DNA of 64,000 nt from Zunongwangia mangrovi. Its GTDB lineage: Bacteria; Bacteroidota; Bacteroidia; Flavobacteriales; Flavobacteriaceae. A program made the position numbers and the translations under genes. The stretch covers positions 930,001 to 994,000 of the forward strand of contig NZ_FOKV01000001.1 in NCBI RefSeq assembly GCF_900112105.1, given 5' to 3'. Below the pieces are notes generated by a model. That model did no database searches. It was not told the origin of the DNA and saw nothing but the letters and a program-made list of their open reading frames with translations. Numbering within the stretch: the stretch's first letter is position 1; each line of letters opens with the position of its first letter. This document shows, in pieces, positions 35,610 through 44,691 of this stretch.

Positions 35610-37457
35610 ATGTTACAAACTATTGATATCCTTATAATTTTGGCCTATTTAGTAGGAACTATTCTAATAGGTTTAGCTCTAAGAAAAAGGGCTCAAAAAA
35701 GTAAGGATGATTATTTAATGGGAGGTAAAAGTCTTCCATGGTATATGTTGGGGCTATCAAATGCTTCTGGGATGTTCGATATCTCTGGAACTATGTGGCT
35801 TGTTACTTTGACTTTTGTATATGGTTTCAAAAGTATATGGATCCCGTGGTTGTGGCCAGTATTCAATCAGGTTTTTTTAATGGTTTATCTTTCAATGTGG
35901 TTAAGAAGGTCTAATGTAACAACTGGAGCCGAATGGATATTATTTCGGTTTGACAATGGAAAAGGAGGAAGAAGGTCGCATACTATAATCGTAATCTTCG
36001 CTATTTTAAGTTGCCTTGGTTTTCTTGCCTATGGATTTATTGGTTTAGGAAAGTTTGTAGAGATTTTTATTCCCTGGGAAGTAGTTTCGGTATATATTCC
36101 ATTCGATATTCCAGTTGCATATATTCCTCACTTCTATGGTATAATATTTACACTTTTTGCAGTTTTTTATTCTGTTTTAGGAGGTATGTCGGGTATAGTT
36201 TGGACCGATGTATTACAATATGGTATAATGACTATTTCTTCCATTGCTATTGCAGTTATTGCCTGGCAAGCATATGGAACAAATACAATGGATGTTCCTG
36301 AAGGTTGGATGAATCCCTTTTTTAACTGGGAGTTACATATGGATTGGTCTAATATTATAGCTGAAGTAAATACAAAAATAGAAGAAGATGGCTATACCAT
36401 GTTTGGGATATTTTTTATGCTTATGGTCTTTAAAGGGATACTCTCAAGTATTGCCGGGCCAGCTCCAAATTACGATATGCAAAAAATTCTGTCTACTAAA
36501 TCTCCTCTTGAAGCAGCAAAAATGAGTGCTTTTTCTTTAGGAGCCCTAATTCCAACCAGGTATTTGATGGTTGGGGGATTTTCAGTATTAGCTCTGTTAT
36601 TCTACGATAAACTAGATTTAAAAACTGCGGGAGTTTTGGATTTTGAAAAAATACTTCCTGCTGCAATAGAGCAATTTGTGCCTGTAGGTTTATTGGGTCT
36701 TTTATTAGCAGGCTTACTAGCTGCTTTCATGTCCACTTTTGCCGGAACACTAAATGCAGCTCAGGCATATTTGGTAAACGATATTTATCTAAAACATTAT
36801 GAGCCTGATGCCTCTTCGAAGACAATAAAAAAAATGAATTATGGAAGTGGGATTGTAGTGGTTGTAATAAGTATAATACTTGGTTTTTTTGTCCAGGATG
36901 TCAACTCCATCCTTCAATGGATTGTATCTGCATTATTTGGTAGTTATGTGATTTCCAATGTTCTTAAATGGCATTGGTGGAGGTTTAATGGCGAAGGCTA
37001 TTTTTGGGGAATGCTTTCAGGGATTATTCCAGCTTTAATTTTTCCTGTTTTTCTTGATACATTAGATCTATATTATTTCCCCGTAATTTTATTGATTTCG
37101 CTCGCAGGAAGTATTATTGGAACGTATAGTGCACCCCCTACAAACGAGCAAGTTTTACAAAAATTTTATAAAAAGACTAAACCTTGGGGATTTTGGTCGC
37201 CAATTGCAAAAAAGCTAAGTATTGAACAACATGCTTTCGAGGAAAATAAAAATTTTAAATGGGATATGTTTAATGTTGTTCTTGGTACACTGGCACAAAC
37301 ACTTTTAGTGGTTATCCCTTTATATATAATTCTGAGGGAAACTTCATTACTTATGATTACAACAGGTGTCCTAATCATATCAGTAGTTATTCTCAAATTT
37401 TCTTGGTGGGACAGAATAAAAAAAGAAGATATTAAATATCGCTCTGATAATGAATAA
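35610..37457 (+). CDS. Sodium:solute symporter (SSS family), probable mannobiose importer
   Basis: 615 residues with about 14 hydrophobic helices, starting with TIDILIILAYLVGTILIGLALRKR. SSS features include DDYLMGGKSLPWYMLGLSNASGMFDISGT, which holds the first sodium-site helix, and LLLAGLLAAFMSTFAGTLNAAQAYLVNDIY, the family signature region. It imports a sugar with Na+ across the inner membrane. Placed between the GH26 mannanase and GH130, it is the natural mannobiose carrier of this route, as in Bacteroides fragilis-type mannan loci. Substrate inferred from context; family firm. Confidence 0.92.
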   Translation: MLQTIDILIILAYLVGTILIGLALRKRAQKSKDDYLMGGKSLPWYMLGLSNASGMFDISGTMWLVTLTFVYGFKSIWIPWLWPVFNQVFLMVYLSMWLRRSNVTTGAEWILFRFDNGKGGRRSHTIIVIFAILSCLGFLAYGFIGLGKFVEIFIPWEVVSVYIPFDIPVAYIPHFYGIIFTLFAVFYSVLGGMSGIVWTDVLQYGIMTISSIAIAVIAWQAYGTNTMDVPEGWMNPFFNWELHMDWSNIIAEVNTKIEEDGYTMFGIFFMLMVFKGILSSIAGPAPNYDMQKILSTKSPLEAAKMSAFSLGALIPTRYLMVGGFSVLALLFYDKLDLKTAGVLDFEKILPAAIEQFVPVGLLGLLLAGLLAAFMSTFAGTLNAAQAYLVNDIYLKHYEPDASSKTIKKMNYGSGIVVVVISIILGFFVQDVNSILQWIVSALFGSYVISNVLKWHWWRFNGEGYFWGMLSGIIPALIFPVFLDTLDLYYFPVILLISLAGSIIGTYSAPPTNEQVLQKFYKKTKPWGFWSPIAKKLSIEQHAFEENKNFKWDMFNVVLGTLAQTLLVVIPLYIILRETSLLMITTGVLIISVVILKFSWWDRIKKEDIKYRSDNE

Positions 37458-37483
37458 AACCAATACATTAAAAATTAATCTTT

Positions 37484-38653
37484 ATGAAAACGATCCCCAA
37501 TTTTGAAAAGTTGATCGAAAGTCATGTTAGCCTCATAAAAAAGCAGAATAAAGCATTAGAATATTCTAATGGTATTTATCAGAGATATAAAAATCCTGTA
37601 GTCACTGGTGAGCATGCGCCTATAGAATGGAGGTTTGACTTAAACCCTGAAACAAATCCAAAAGGCTTGGAGAGAATAGGTATTAATGCTGCCTTCAATC
37701 CTGGGGCAATTAAATGGAATGAAAGCTATGTTTTAGCAGTAAGAGTAGAGGGGAACGATAGAAAATCTTTTTTTGCTATCGCCGAGAGCCCTAACGGAAT
37801 TGATCAATTCGAGTTTTGGAAAAAACCAATTGAACTCCCTGCATACGGTGAGCCTGATACAAATGTTTATGATATGCGCTTAACCAAGCATCAGGATGGT
37901 TGGATTTACGGTATTTTTTGTACGGAGAGAAAAGATAAATCTCGTATTGATGATACAACGGCAGCTATAGCTAATGCGGGTATCGTTAGAACAAAAGATC
38001 TGATGAACTGGGAGCGTCTGCCGGACTTAATATCGGATTCTGGACAGCAAAGAAATGTAGTAATGCACCCAGAATTTGTTAATGGGAAATATGCCTTATA
38101 TACTCGACCTCAAGATGGTTTTATTGAAGTTGGAAAAGGCGGAGGTATTGGTCTGGGGTATATTTCAGATATTACTAATCCAGTTTTAGAAGATGAAGGT
38201 ATAATTAATCAAAAAGTATATCATACCATTTATGAAATGAAAAATGGTCTTGGACCTGCTCCCATTAAAACCAAAGAGGGTTGGCTACATCTCGCTCACG
38301 GGGTAAGAAATACTGCAGGAGGCTTAAGGTATACACTTTATATGTTTATGACATCTTTGGAAGATATTTCAAAAGTTATCTATCAGCCCGCGGGTTATTT
38401 CATGGCACCCAACTATAAGGAAACTGTCGGAGATGTTCCAAATGTATTATTTGCTAATGGATGGATAAAAGATGAAGATAATACCGTTTATATATATTAT
38501 GCCTCTTCAGATACTAGATCTCATGTAGCTACAAGCACTGTAGATAAGCTTGTAGACTATGTAAAAAACACACCCCAGGACCAATATACTTCAGCAGCAT
38601 CTGTAAAGTCTATTATAGATTTGATAAATAGAAATTCCGTTTATGATCTCTAA
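37484..38653 (+). CDS. GH130 4-O-beta-D-mannosyl-D-glucose phosphorylase
   Basis: 389 residues, no signal peptide, so cytosolic. GH130 subfamily 1 traits: RIGINAAFNPGAIKW, AVRVEGNDRKSFFA, the proton donor Asp130 in PDTNVYDMRLTKH, and phosphate-site residues in the HPEFVNGKYALYTRPQDG segment. It should split mannosyl-1,4-glucose with phosphate into mannose-1-phosphate and glucose. The last 11 bases overlap the AGE epimerase start, coupling the two steps of the pathway. Mannobiose phosphorylase (subfamily 2) is the alternative, but the length and the partner epimerase favour the mannosyl-glucose enzyme. Confidence 0.92.
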   Translation: MKTIPNFEKLIESHVSLIKKQNKALEYSNGIYQRYKNPVVTGEHAPIEWRFDLNPETNPKGLERIGINAAFNPGAIKWNESYVLAVRVEGNDRKSFFAIAESPNGIDQFEFWKKPIELPAYGEPDTNVYDMRLTKHQDGWIYGIFCTERKDKSRIDDTTAAIANAGIVRTKDLMNWERLPDLISDSGQQRNVVMHPEFVNGKYALYTRPQDGFIEVGKGGGIGLGYISDITNPVLEDEGIINQKVYHTIYEMKNGLGPAPIKTKEGWLHLAHGVRNTAGGLRYTLYMFMTSLEDISKVIYQPAGYFMAPNYKETVGDVPNVLFANGWIKDEDNTVYIYYASSDTRSHVATSTVDKLVDYVKNTPQDQYTSAASVKSIIDLINRNSVYDL

Positions 38654-39827
38654 TAAAGAAACTCTAAAAAAAGAATTTCGAATAGAACTTCTAAATATTG
38701 TTTCTTATTGGAAATCTAATAGTCTGGATGAGGTCAATGGAGGTTTTATAGGAGCCAGAGATCATGATAACAATATTAGAATAAATCAGGATAAAGGGAT
38801 TATTCTCAATACAAGACTGTTATGGACATTTTCATTTGTAGAAAATTTTGATAGTTCATTTTCTTGCAAAGCAGAGGCGGATAGAGCTTACCAGTATTTG
38901 AAAGCAAATTTTAAGGATGATCGTTATGGTGGAGTTTTTTGGAGCTTAAATTTTAAAGGAGAGGTAACCAATTCCAGAAAACAAATCTATGCACAAGCTT
39001 TTTTGATCTATGCTTTATCAGAATACTATAAACTCACAGGTGATCAAAATGTACTTAATTGGGCACTTGAGGTTTTTGATTTGATAGAAGATAGGGCTAA
39101 GGACCTAAATAACGGAGGATACTTTGAAGCATTTAGAAATGACTGGGATACTATTGAGGATATGCGATTGAGTGAAAAGGATCTCAATGCTTCAAAAACA
39201 ATGAATACTCATTTGCATTTGTTAGAAGCTTATACATCATTATATGCTGTATCAGGAAACTTTAAAGTTAAGAATGCATTAGATAACTTGATTCATTTAC
39301 ATTTAGAAAAATTCCTAAATTCAAGTACTAAACATTTTTATCTATTTTTTGATGATCACTGGAATAACCAAACGGATATTATTTCATATGGACATGATAT
39401 TGAGGCCGCATGGTTATTAATAGAAGCAGCTCACATTGTGGAAGATAAAAGTTTGCTTCAGAAAGTGGAATCTTTGGCAATACAAATAAGTGATATCTTT
39501 TTAAAAGAAGCCTACGTAAAGTCATTTGGTATTATAAATGAAAAAAAGGAGGGGGTTGTTGATGAAGATCGTCATTGGTGGCCTCAGGTAGAAGCAATGC
39601 TTGGACTTGCCTTTGTTTCCAAAATAGAAGCTAAACAATCATACCATGATGCTTTAATAGATATTTGGGATTTTGTAAAAACTTATATTATTGATAAGAG
39701 ATATGGAGAATGGTTTTTTAGAATTAATAAAGAAGGTAAACCTTATGAATCTGAAAATAAAATTGGTATGTGGAAGTGTCCATATCATAACTCGCGGGCT
39801 CTGGTTAAACTAATTCAGATGTTATAA
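38643..39827 (+). CDS. Cytosolic AGE-family epimerase, probable mannobiose 2-epimerase
   Basis: 394 residues, no leader. The (alpha/alpha)6 barrel shows conserved His residues in MNTHLHLLEAY, SYGHDIEAAWLL and CPYHNSRAL and the WWPQVEAM segment. The expected reaction turns beta-1,4-mannobiose into mannosyl-1,4-glucose, which the overlapping GH130 gene product then phosphorolyses. Symporter, phosphorylase and epimerase in a row match the known Bacteroides mannan catabolic module. It is leaderless, in contrast to the AGE protein at 29570. Confidence 0.92.
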   Translation: MISNKETLKKEFRIELLNIVSYWKSNSLDEVNGGFIGARDHDNNIRINQDKGIILNTRLLWTFSFVENFDSSFSCKAEADRAYQYLKANFKDDRYGGVFWSLNFKGEVTNSRKQIYAQAFLIYALSEYYKLTGDQNVLNWALEVFDLIEDRAKDLNNGGYFEAFRNDWDTIEDMRLSEKDLNASKTMNTHLHLLEAYTSLYAVSGNFKVKNALDNLIHLHLEKFLNSSTKHFYLFFDDHWNNQTDIISYGHDIEAAWLLIEAAHIVEDKSLLQKVESLAIQISDIFLKEAYVKSFGIINEKKEGVVDEDRHWWPQVEAMLGLAFVSKIEAKQSYHDALIDIWDFVKTYIIDKRYGEWFFRINKEGKPYESENKIGMWKCPYHNSRALVKLIQML

Positions 39828-39835
39828 TATTTAGT

Positions 39836-41107
39836 ATGAAGAAAGCATTTATATTAATTTTGATAGGTACTTTATTTTCTTGTAATGGAGTTAAGCGTAT
39901 CAGTATTGTAGACGGTCATTTTAAAAAAGGAAATGAACCATATTACTATATAGGTGCAAATTACTGGTACGGACCTATAATAGCATCAGAAAAGTTAGGA
40001 AATAGAACCCGATTGATAAAAGAACTCGATCTAATGGATAGCCTTGGGATCGATAATTTGAGAATATTAGTTGGTGCAGAGGGAGGTAAAGAAGATTTTC
40101 AGGTGAAGCCTGCGCTTCAATATGAACAAGGGAAATATAATGAGGATCTTCTGGATGGTTTAGATTTTTTGCTAAATGAAATGCGCAAAAGAAAAATGTA
40201 TGCTGTATTATATTTAAACAATAATTGAATCTGGTCCGGCGGTATGTCCACCTATTTGAATTGGAATGGATATGGGAAGGTTCCGAATCCTTTTTTAGAG
40301 AAATATACCTGGGAAGAATATATGAATTATACAGAGCAATTCCACACATGTCAGCCATGCTTGGATTCATTTTATAAGCATATAGCATTTATATTGGGAA
40401 GAAAAAATAATTATAATGGCGAAAAATATTCTAGTGATAAAACGATAATGTCCTGGCAGGTAGCGAATGAACCCAGAATTTTTTCAGAATCCGACAAAGT
40501 TCCATTCAAATCATTTTTAGATAAAACAGTTAGAGTGTTAGATTCATTAGCACCAAAAATTTTAATTTCTACAGGAGCCGAAGGCAAAGCGAGTTATTTG
40601 CAGAATATTGATACGTATAAAGTATTACATGTAAACCCTAACATAGATTATTTAACGGCTCATATGTGGCCTAAAAATTGGGGATGGTATAAGGTATCTG
40701 ATGAAACAAAATCATTAAATGAATCAATTTCGAATGCAAGATCATATATAAAAGAGCATATTGATGTAGCAAAAGAATTAAATAAACCCATCGTGATTTC
40801 TGAATTTGGTTTCCCTAGAAACTCTGAAAGTCTTAAACTTAAATCAAATACAGGTTACCGTGATGAATTTTACGAATCAATTTTTCAACAGCTTTTAGAA
40901 AGTGCTCAGTCGGATGGTTTAATGGGCGAAGTAAATTTTTGGGGATTTGCAGGATATGCAAAGCAATCAAATAATCCTGAAAAGTGGAGAGAAGGAGATG
41001 ATTTCACTGCAGACCCTCCACAAGAACCCCAAGGCTTAAATTCAGTTTATGCTGGAGATAAAACTACTATTCAACTAATTGAAAAATATAATAGTAATTT
41101 AAATTAA
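39836..41107 (+). pseudogene. GH5_7-type endo-beta-mannanase interrupted by in-frame TGA
   Basis: The two halves (39836-40228 and 40229-41107) are in one frame, separated only by TGA at 40226-40228, giving 423 codons if read through. The signal is lipoprotein-like (LILIGTLFSCNG). The stop falls in LNNN-stop-IWSGGM, where GH5_7 mannanases usually have Trp (NxWxWSGGM pattern), so a single TGG to TGA change explains it. Beyond the stop the frame stays intact to the end with acid/base Glu212 in WQVANEP and nucleophile Glu323 in VISEFGF. It is the last gene of the GH26 operon. Fresh nonsense mutation, sequencing error or, less likely, readthrough; the 130-residue product alone could not be active. 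Confidence 0.85.
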
Positions 41108-41108
41108 C

Positions 41109-42497
41109 TTATTTAGATTCTTCTATTTTTTCCAAAAATCCAGAAGCTGGCAGATTTTCTTCATTCATTAAGTTTGGTTCGGCGTCATTTTTCCATGCAT
41201 ATCTAACCCATAAGGGATTATTAACTTTATTAGAACTAAGTATAACCTTCGTGTTCTTTATAACTGCTTCAGCAGGATAAAAAATACTATCTTGTCCGGC
41301 AACTTCGAATAATGATTGATTATTTATAAAATGTAGTTCTTTAGCATGGGAGAACTCGACAATTAAACTATCACTTTTTGAATATGATTGTGTAAAAAGT
41401 GGCCCATAATATTCTTTATCTATTTTATTATAGTGTAGGTTCAATGCTAGATTAGCAAACCTTTCTCCTACGGGTTTCTTATTTCTTGGATGGATATCTT
41501 TTGGGTTTCCTACATCACCGGTAAAAACCATTCCAGTATTCGAAATATTTAGTGATTTTCGCTGAGCCTCTCTAACTATTACCCCGTTAAAATTATCTTG
41601 CCCATAATCATAGGGCGCTATTTGAGCATAATAAAATGGAAAATTAGTATTAAAAACTTCTCTCCAGGAATTAATTAATTCCTTAAATGTATTTTGATAA
41701 TATTCTGCATTTGAGGTATTACTTTCTCCCTGGTACCAAACTACACCTGCTATCTTATAATTTGTAATAGGATGAATCATAGCATTAAATGCATAAGCAG
41801 GCTCATTAGGCCCCCATGGTTCCTTGGGTAATTTAGCAACAGCCTTTTGAAGAATGGAGTCTTTCTCAAATTTATTTTTCGGAATCCATATTTCTGCAGG
41901 TGTTCCACCCCAGTACGAACCGATTATTCCTATAGGTATGTCTCCCAAATCTTTTGAAAGTTTGTTAGCAAAAAAATAAGCAATTGCACTAAACTCTTGC
42001 ATCGTTTCGGGACTATTAATCCTCCAATTAGCAGTTAATTCCTGCTGTGGAAATTTGGAAGAACGTTTTGGAATTTGAAAAAATCTTATTTTTTTATTCG
42101 TAGCATTTTCAATTGCTTCCTCACCCTTAGTAATACCAGCAGCATTCCATTCCATATTTGACTGTCCAGAAGCCAACCAGACCTCTCCAAATAATATATT
42201 TTCGACCTTTATGTGATTATAACCATACAAGTCTAATCGCTGCGGATTTTTATTATCATTAGTTTTAATTTCAACGCTCCAATTTGAATGTCGATCTACT
42301 TTGGTAGAAATTGTATCATTTTTATTCCAGGACGCAACGATATTAATTTTCTCTCCTGGATTTCCCCAGCCCCAAATCTTAATTTTACTATTTCTTTGTA
42401 AAACCATATTATCTGAAAATATGGAGGGCAGTTCAATATTGCCAAAGGAATCCATACTCACTAAGCCTATTAGTAAGAGAATTAAAATTTTTTTCAT
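41109..42497 (-). CDS. Sialate O-acetylesterase-like (SASA/SGNH) acetylesterase
   Basis: 462 residues with a signal peptide (ILILLLIGLVSMDSFG). An N-terminal beta domain (LPSIFSDNMVLQRNSKIKIWG) precedes the SGNH fold: WLASGQSNMEW holds the catalytic Ser, IIGSYWGGTPAEIW the oxyanion Gly, VVWYQGESN the Asn block and DIHPRNK the Asp-His pair. Related plant-wall loci use such enzymes to remove acetyl groups from xylan or mannan. Next to mannanases, deacetylation of glucomannan is likely. The start overlaps the end of the upstream CE2-like gene by 4 bases, and the stop is one base from the convergent mannanase gene. Confidence 0.87.
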   Translation of the reverse strand: MKKILILLLIGLVSMDSFGNIELPSIFSDNMVLQRNSKIKIWGWGNPGEKINIVASWNKNDTISTKVDRHSNWSVEIKTNDNKNPQRLDLYGYNHIKVENILFGEVWLASGQSNMEWNAAGITKGEEAIENATNKKIRFFQIPKRSSKFPQQELTANWRINSPETMQEFSAIAYFFANKLSKDLGDIPIGIIGSYWGGTPAEIWIPKNKFEKDSILQKAVAKLPKEPWGPNEPAYAFNAMIHPITNYKIAGVVWYQGESNTSNAEYYQNTFKELINSWREVFNTNFPFYYAQIAPYDYGQDNFNGVIVREAQRKSLNISNTGMVFTGDVGNPKDIHPRNKKPVGERFANLALNLHYNKIDKEYYGPLFTQSYSKSDSLIVEFSHAKELHFINNQSLFEVAGQDSIFYPAEAVIKNTKVILSSNKVNNPLWVRYAWKNDAEPNLMNEENLPASGFLEKIEESK

Positions 42498-43573
42498 GAT
42501 TTAGAACTTAGAATATTTTTAAAAAATGGAACTAATTGTTGAGCAAGGATCTTATGATCTTGTGATGAAGGATGGTAGTCACAACCCTCGGGTGTCATAA
42601 GTTTAAATTCAAAAATTTCAATGGATAGTTCATCATTAAGTTTTGATTTAATAGAACGTAACGATTCCAGTAATTTCTTACCTTCTTTGGATTCGGGATC
42701 TACCATTGGGCTTGTCAAAAGTGTAAACTTAGCCTGCGGGTATATTTTATGAAGATGGTTTAAAAATTTGATGTAGTTACGCTCAAACTTTTTATGATTA
42801 AATTCAGATCTTTCTTTGATTCCATCTCCTTTGGATAAATCATTAGTACCTAATGCTACACTTATGATATCTGGTGAATGTTCCGGTTTTGCTCTTCTTT
42901 CTCCGTCATCACTTAAATTTTTAAAATCATATACATCTGGCATTACAGGTTGATCTTCATCATTCCAGTTTCGATACATGCCCATCCCAGATACACAACT
43001 TAATTCGAAATCTACATCCAAAATTCTCGCTATTCTTGGCCCATATGCTAAATAAGAATTGTGTTGATCAAACCAGTTTTCAGATCCGCAGTCTATTGAA
43101 TCCATATCCGCTCCCATGCCACACGTTATAGAATTCCCTATGAATTCAATTTTCTTTCGTGTTTTAGGAATTGCTTTTGAGATTTTTTCAGCTTTTACAC
43201 CATTAAAAAAAATATCTCCTGTAGATGCTTCGGTTGCTTTATAAACTTTTATGTCGTTTAAAGAATCTTTCAGACCAATTTGGATTGGAGAATTTTTAAT
43301 ATTAAATCGACCAACATACTTACTATTCAATTCTAAACTAATATAATCACTTTGGTTAACACCACTGAAAAAGAGTTGACAGCTATCGCCTTCAACAGCA
43401 AAGTGTACATTAGAGGCTGAACCAATTAATGTAATAGTAGAATCGCTTAGTTTCTCAATACGTCCTTTATATTGAAAATTGCTAGAACTTGCAGGATAAT
43501 ATTTGTCTTTATTGGTTTTATTACATGAGGCTAGAGAAATTAAAACCAATGAAAATAGTACAAATTTATGCAT
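42494..43573 (-). CDS. CE2-like SGNH acetylesterase lipoprotein
   Basis: 359 residues with lipobox LVLISLASCNK. It has the two-part CE2 build: a beta-sandwich (about 30-130, FQYKGRIEKLSDSTITLIGSA) and an SGNH hydrolase domain with IEFIGNSITCGMGAD (Ser), VALGTNDLS (block III Asn) and CDYHPSSQDHKILA (His). Acetyl groups of mannan or xylan are typical substrates. First gene of a leftward pair with the SASA-type esterase, with a 4-base overlap. Two esterases with different folds suggest handling of O-2, O-3 and O-6 acetyls, as in acetylated glucomannan. Confidence 0.88.
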   Translation of the reverse strand: MHKFVLFSLVLISLASCNKTNKDKYYPASSSNFQYKGRIEKLSDSTITLIGSASNVHFAVEGDSCQLFFSGVNQSDYISLELNSKYVGRFNIKNSPIQIGLKDSLNDIKVYKATEASTGDIFFNGVKAEKISKAIPKTRKKIEFIGNSITCGMGADMDSIDCGSENWFDQHNSYLAYGPRIARILDVDFELSCVSGMGMYRNWNDEDQPVMPDVYDFKNLSDDGERRAKPEHSPDIISVALGTNDLSKGDGIKERSEFNHKKFERNYIKFLNHLHKIYPQAKFTLLTSPMVDPESKEGKKLLESLRSIKSKLNDELSIEIFEFKLMTPEGCDYHPSSQDHKILAQQLVPFFKNILSSKS

Positions 43574-43711
43574 GAAAATTTTTATTCAATTTAGTAAAAC
43601 TTAAATTTATTAACTTCTATTAAAATTTCATTTAATGATAGTATATTTTCAACCCAATTATGAAAAGGCCTTGTTCATTTCCTCCTGATACTGATCTAAA
43701 ATATTTGTAGA

Positions 43712-43983
43712 TTAAGACTTTAAATATTTCTGAGTTGTATTAAATTTTGAATGGCCCAGCATAGATGAAATTGCCGTTAGTGGAACATTTTTTAATAAAG
43801 CATGAGTAGCAAAACTATGTCTTGAAACATAGGAAATTAACTTTTCTTCGATGTCACATAATTTGGCCATTCGTTTTAAGCCCGCATTATAATGATGCAA
43901 AGCGTCTTTGGTATCTTTATATTGAAGTTCAGGTTCCTCTCTTTTTATTATCGGTAAAATAAAATCATTGCTAATTTTCCTTG
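43712..43983 (-). pseudogene. C-terminal fragment of a second tyrosine recombinase
   Basis: The C-terminal about 90 residues of a recombinase remain: ISNDFILPIIKREEPELQYK, then SYVSRHSFATHALL (Arg box) and MLGHSKFNTTQKYLKS (His and Tyr). An ATG in frame at 43900 leaves a 62-codon ORF, but homology extends to about 43983, where it stops abruptly at the IS remnant. The sequence is unlike the island integrase. It is a relic of an older mobile element. Confidence 0.8.
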
Positions 43984-43984
43984 T

Positions 43985-44259
43985 AGGCTAAATAAAGGTT
44001 GGGTTAGCGATATCACTTACATTCAAACCAAACTATCATACCCGCTTGGAAAATGGCAGTAAGTAAGCGCAGGATAAACAAGAAGTTGATTTTTCATTCA
44101 GACAGAGGGATACAATATGCTTTTAAAACTATAGAACAGGCTATAATCGCTATTTTCGAATATATAGAAATATGGTATAACAGGAAACGATTGTGCTCTT
44201 TTTTAGGAAATAAAACACCTTATGAAATGGAGCAAGAATTTTATCAACTTAAAGATTAA
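43985..44259 (+). pseudogene. IS3-family transposase (OrfB) remnant
   Basis: Pieces of an rve-type transposase: GWVSDITYIQT (first catalytic Asp), then in another frame IPAWKMAVSKRR and LIFHSDRGIQYA (second Asp), fused directly to FKTIEQAIIAIFEYIEIWYNRKRL and TPYEMEQEF. About 60 residues with the catalytic Glu are missing between GIQYA and FKTIEQ, and another stretch is lost near 44030. TGTCCAACTTTTCTGG at 44264 resembles an IS3-group end. Inactive. Confidence 0.85.
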
Positions 44260-44302
44260 AAAAATGTCCAACTTTTCTGGTAAGTGCATTATTTATGTGA
44301 GA

Positions 44303-44597
44303 TTATTTTGAACGCCCAGAGAAATGCTAAAGCGGTTATTCGATTTATTTTAAAAAAGCAAAATTTCTGGATCAGCATCGGGCAAATTTAAATGATCGCC
44401 AGTTAAAAGTGATCTTAAAAATGTTTGATAAAGGTGTTGATGGTTTTGAAGGAGGAATGACAGCGAAAAAATATATATCACTAACTAAAACTTCAAAAGC
44501 TACGGCCACACGAGATTTACAGGATATGGCTTCTAAAGGGATTTTGAAACCACAAGGAGGTGGACGAAGTGTACATTATGAACTAAAATTCACATGA
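44303..44597 (+). pseudogene. Fragment of a second fic gene (winged-helix tail)
   Basis: Matches bases 8933-9230 of the intact fic gene: the end of the Fic domain and the winged helix. One base is missing at about 44353 (TTTTAAAAAAGC against TTTTAAAGAAAGC), which breaks the frame; the downstream part reads as a 62-codon ORF from 44409. By my count about 16 of 198 bases differ in 44392-44585, nearly all silent, so the parent gene was under selection before it was cut. The 5' part is lost at the IS remnant. Confidence 0.85.
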
Positions 44598-44620
44598 ATA
44601 AACGTTAAAGTTTGTTAAAA

Positions 44621-44639
44621 GGTGCTGAATTCGGTGTAT
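44621..44639 (+). repeat. Right-end copy of the integrase-proximal repeat
   Basis: GGTGCTGAATTCGGTGTAT matches GGTGCTTAATTCGGTGCAT at 1110-1128 in 17 of 19 bases and in the same orientation. It lies 52 bases inside the right attachment site, as expected for an arm-type integrase site. Confidence 0.5.
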
Positions 44640-44691
44640 GTATAAATATTAATTTATTTAAAATGTTTATAATCAATGATTTATATGTTTG

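Noticed and set aside
40226-40228. Selenocysteine or programmed readthrough at TGA
   Set aside because: No stem-loop of SECIS type was evident just downstream, and the site matches a normal Trp of the family. A point mutation is simpler.
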